A stretch of 64,000 bases of DNA from an uncultured Eubacteriales bacterium (GTDB lineage Bacteria > Bacillota > Clostridia > Lachnospirales > Lachnospiraceae), in NCBI GenBank assembly GCA_900314565.1, contig OMVU01000011.1, positions 1-64,000 on the forward strand, given 5' to 3'. Positions 61,522-64,000 of this stretch are shown in pieces. A program made the position numbers and the translations under genes. Positions within the stretch are counted from its first letter, which is position 1. Each line of letters starts with the position of its first letter. The notes below the pieces were generated by a model. It did no database searches. It was not told where the DNA came from and saw only the letters and a list, made by a program, of their open reading frames with translations.

Positions 61522-62240
61522 TGTATCTGCTGAGACTTCCCAGGCATCCGGATGTGTTTTTTTATTCGGTAAGGAACGCCGGATCGAGTGCGAACTTTTT
61601 ATGTATACTGGACGAGACGGCATCGATCTATGACCGATATATGGGAGAGATGAGAGGCCGTCCTCTGACGGTCAGACTGGTCCGTCCAAATGAGATTCCG
61701 GAATGTATCCGTGAACTCTCCGAGATCCGTCTTGCCGCATCCTACCGCTATCCGTCTCAGGCGGTCTATCAGTTCGCCCACGAACTCTGCCATTTCAGGA
61801 TAGAAAATCCGGTCTGCGAGAGTCTGAGATGGCTGGAAGAATCCTTCTGTGAGGCAGGTTCGCATTTTGTATTGAGACGGCTCACACCCTCCGTGTTCCT
61901 GCAGGGTGGTCATGAAGCGCTTGCGGAGTACGCCCCGAAGTTCTCTAAGTATTCCGAAGAGATCCTTTCGACAGCGAAGGAAGTGGATCTTGCTGATCCG
62001 GACCAGATCAGAAGATTTACGATGAACTGCTATCTCAGAGAAGAAAATCTCTGTGCGGCAGAGCAGCTTCTGCATGTTTTATCCCGGAGAGCGGATCTCT
62101 GGAAGGCGGTCTGTTATCTGGGACACGTGCCGGAAGGGTTTTCATTTTACGATTCCCTGACGATCTGGAGGCAGCACTGCCCGGCGGAGCTGCAATCCGC
62201 AGTCGACATGGTGTGCGGGATATTCAGACAAAGGCATTAA
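61521..62240 (+). CDS. Putative HExxH metallopeptidase-like protein
   Basis: A 239-residue protein I cannot place in a named family. FAHELCHF (His87, Glu88, His91) is a zinc-metallopeptidase-type HExxH motif, and Glu106 or Glu107 in WLEESFCEAGSHF is at a suitable distance to be a third ligand, as in gluzincins. There is no signal peptide, so it acts in the cytoplasm. The start ATG overlaps the preceding stop (TGATG), showing translational coupling. Activity is not certain, since HExxH can occur in inactive domains. Confidence 0.65.
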   Translation: MYLLRLPRHPDVFFYSVRNAGSSANFLCILDETASIYDRYMGEMRGRPLTVRLVRPNEIPECIRELSEIRLAASYRYPSQAVYQFAHELCHFRIENPVCESLRWLEESFCEAGSHFVLRRLTPSVFLQGGHEALAEYAPKFSKYSEEILSTAKEVDLADPDQIRRFTMNCYLREENLCAAEQLLHVLSRRADLWKAVCYLGHVPEGFSFYDSLTIWRQHCPAELQSAVDMVCGIFRQRH

Positions 62241-62314
62241 GCCCCGTCGGAAAAAAGACCGTGTGTGCGATACGGTGTCTGCGATGGTCAGGCAGGTTTT
62301 TCAGATATAGACAG

Positions 62315-62348
62315 CTGCGAAGCTCATTGAAAGCGCACAGTTTCGCAG
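62315..62348. repeat. Palindromic repeat, family A-like fragment
   Basis: CTGCGAA (62315-62321) pairs with TTCGCAG (62342-62348), and AGCGCACAGTTTCGCAGGCG resembles the right arm of copy 1 (TTTCGCACAGAGTTTCGCAAG) with a two-base gap. It lies in the leader of nudC. Confidence 0.5.
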
Positions 62349-62380
62349 GCGTCTTGTATTCGTTCAGGAAAGGAGCATCC

Positions 62381-63220
62381 ATGATACAGGATATTTTCCC
62401 CAAAAAGCTGTATAATCACTACGATCCGAAGGCGGAGCCGAACGAGGAGAGCCTGATCATCGTCGAACGTCCGGACGGGATCCTCGCAAAAATAAAAAGT
62501 GATGGGGATACCTGTGAGATCGTATTTCCGCACCTTTCGGAGATCGGGGACACGGGAAAGCTCACATATCTTTTCTCGATCGACGACGAGCAGTATTTCT
62601 TTGCGGAGAACGTGGATCCGTCTGTTCCTGCGGACTTCGAATTTCTGAAAATGAATACGATCCGCGACAGACGGCCGACTCCCATGTATCGGGTCTATGC
62701 TGCTTTTACGGCACATCATCTGATCACCTGGTACCGGCAGAATCGATTCTGCGGCTGCTGCGGAAAGCCTACGGAACAGGATAATACTGAGCGTGCGCTC
62801 CGCTGCACATCCTGCGGGAATATGATTTTCCCGAAGATCATGCCGGCCGTTATCGTCGGCGTTCGCAACGGAGACCGGATGCTCTGCACCAAGTATCGGA
62901 CAGGCTTTGCGCCTTATGCCCTCATAGCCGGCTTTACGGAGATCGGCGAGACGCTCGAGGAGACCTGCGAGCGGGAAGTCATGGAGGAGGCAGGGCTCAG
63001 GATCAGGAATATTACCTACTTCGGATCTCAGCCGTGGGGCACGGCGCAGGATATCCTGGCAGGTTTTTACTGTGATGTGGACGGAAGTCCGGAGATCCAC
63101 ATTGACAGGCAGGAGCTTAAGCTTGCGGAGTGGAAGAGCCGTGACGAGATCGAGCTGCAGCCCTATGAATACTCGCTGACGAATGAGATCATGAAGCAGT
63201 TCAAGCTTGGAAATATTTGA
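62381..63220 (+). CDS. nudC: NADH pyrophosphatase (Nudix hydrolase, NudC-like)
   Basis: A 279-residue Nudix hydrolase. A zinc ribbon is formed by FCGCCG and CTSCG (about 124-145). The Nudix box is GFTEIGETLEETCEREVMEE plus AGL (about 187-209), and the NADH-specific SQPW motif is in FGSQPWGTAQD. It hydrolyses NADH to NMNH and AMP, and may remove NAD caps from RNA in other species. GGAAAGGAGC precedes ATG 62381; the earlier frame from 62213 overlaps the previous gene and a repeat. Single gene between repeats. Confidence 0.9.
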   Translation: MIQDIFPKKLYNHYDPKAEPNEESLIIVERPDGILAKIKSDGDTCEIVFPHLSEIGDTGKLTYLFSIDDEQYFFAENVDPSVPADFEFLKMNTIRDRRPTPMYRVYAAFTAHHLITWYRQNRFCGCCGKPTEQDNTERALRCTSCGNMIFPKIMPAVIVGVRNGDRMLCTKYRTGFAPYALIAGFTEIGETLEETCEREVMEEAGLRIRNITYFGSQPWGTAQDILAGFYCDVDGSPEIHIDRQELKLAEWKSRDEIELQPYEYSLTNEIMKQFKLGNI

Positions 63221-63288
63221 TCTCCGCTGCAGAAACTTTGATATGATAAGTTTTGCAAAAATACATGAATTCAGAGGTAAACGAAAAT

Positions 63289-64000
63289 ATGAATATCAAC
63301 AAGATCATCGAAAGAGGACAGTATGAACTCATTCTTCATCAGGACCTGGAGGATATCCACGCGGAAGGATGGCTCCTCCGCCATAAGAAGAGCGGAGCCC
63401 GGGTCATGCTGATCCCGGCAGAAGACGACAACAAAGTGTTCAACATTGCATTCAGGACACCGCCCTATGATTCGACGGGCGTCGCCCACATCGTGGAGCA
63501 CACGGTCCTGTGCGGATCCCGTGAGTTCCCCGTGAAGGATCCCTTCGTTGAGCTCGTCAAGGGTTCCTTCAATACATTCCTGAACGCGATGACCTATCCG
63601 GACAAGACAATGTACCCGGTAGCAAGCACGAACGATGCGGATTTCAGGAACCTCATGCATGTCTATCTGGATGCGGTGTTCTATCCGAACATCTATCGGG
63701 AGGAGAAGATCTTCCGTCAGGAGGGCTGGCACTATGAGCTTGAGGGGAAGGATGAGCCGCTTCACTATAACGGTGTCGTTTACAATGAAATGAAGGGCGC
63801 GTTCAGCTCGGCGGATGATTATCTCGAGCGCATGACCTTCAATGCCCTTTTCCCGGACACGGAGTACGGCGTCGAGTCGGGAGGAGACCCGAGGAATATA
63901 CCGGATCTCACCTACGAGCAGTATCTTGATTTTCATTCGAAATATTATCATCCGTCCAACAGCTATATTTACCTGTACGGTGATATGGATATGGACGAGA
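63289..64000 (+). CDS. M16C family metallopeptidase (presequence-protease-like), 3' end beyond window
   Basis: The first 237 residues of an insulinase-family (M16) peptidase, cut by the window edge. The inverted zinc motif HIVEH is in GVAHIVEHTVLCGS (near residue 70), and the downstream Glu appears in VVYNEMKGAFSS. The opening YELILHQDLEDIHAEGWLLRHKKSG matches the PreP/M16C group, whose members are about 970 residues and clear peptides. AGAGGTAAACG precedes ATG 63289. Confidence 0.9.
   Translation, partial: MNINKIIERGQYELILHQDLEDIHAEGWLLRHKKSGARVMLIPAEDDNKVFNIAFRTPPYDSTGVAHIVEHTVLCGSREFPVKDPFVELVKGSFNTFLNAMTYPDKTMYPVASTNDADFRNLMHVYLDAVFYPNIYREEKIFRQEGWHYELEGKDEPLHYNGVVYNEMKGAFSSADDYLERMTFNALFPDTEYGVESGGDPRNIPDLTYEQYLDFHSKYYHPSNSYIYLYGDMDMDE

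Noticed and set aside
1-64000. CRISPR array
   Set aside because: The repeats seen are palindromic dispersed elements or short out-of-frame tandems; there is no regular repeat-spacer array and no cas gene.

Overview
This 64 kb window is a chromosomal segment of a low-to-mid GC Gram-positive anaerobe, most likely class Clostridia and probably Lachnospiraceae. The evidence is the SCIFF peptide with its radical SAM maturase beside secDF, pyruvate:ferredoxin oxidoreductase, anaerobic HemZ, a T-box leader on the trp operon, Mini-RNase III-rlmB-sigH, HPr, and strong AGGAGG-type ribosome binding sites. No rRNA, phage, transposase gene or CRISPR array is present. One tRNA (Trp, CCA) lies at the left edge.

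Layout. 0-9 kb: tRNA-Trp, a palindromic repeat element, two HAD hydrolases, an L,D-transpeptidase with an acidic repeat region, mutY, a GT2 glycosyltransferase, a lipid kinase and a CorC/HlyC-type transporter. 9-26 kb: a sortase-type surface protein, then a long housekeeping run: SCIFF (scfA), its maturase (scfB), secDF, recJ, apt, relA, a metallo-beta-lactamase-fold hydrolase, hemZ, an HD-GYP protein, hisS and aspS. 26-31 kb: a trp operon (trpD, fused trpCF, trpB, trpA) behind a T-box with a UGG specifier; trpE and trpG are absent. 31-40 kb: a membrane-anchored unknown, a YfhO-type membrane protein, a small acidic unknown, a zinc alcohol dehydrogenase, a 35-residue membrane peptide, VanZ and a YkpA-type ABC-F protein. 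40-47 kb: nifJ, mrnC-rlmB-sigH and an aldose epimerase. 47-54 kb: a NUMOD1 mini-protein, O-acetylhomoserine sulfhydrylase behind a structured 5' leader, an ABC exporter, HPr, and an MBOAT/SGNH O-acylation pair. 54-64 kb: an NHLM-type peptide export locus whose HlyD-like subunit is only 79 residues, a repeat-tailed lipoprotein, a cysteine-peptidase/metallopeptidase gene pair, nudC, and a truncated M16 peptidase at the right edge.

Working together. SCIFF and ScfB form a thioether RiPP pair. The NHLM locus has a C39 leader-peptidase exporter but no precursor beside it, and SCIFF has a Gly-Gly directly before its first Cys, so a link is possible but untested. The trp genes are controlled through tRNA-Trp sensing. 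At least three dispersed intergenic repeat families and two tandem duplications covering gene 3' ends (37 bp at trpD, 42 bp at the 31.3 kb unknown) show active short-repeat turnover. The most interesting regions are 54.4-62.2 kb, the SCIFF locus, and the structured leader at 47.69-47.80 kb.
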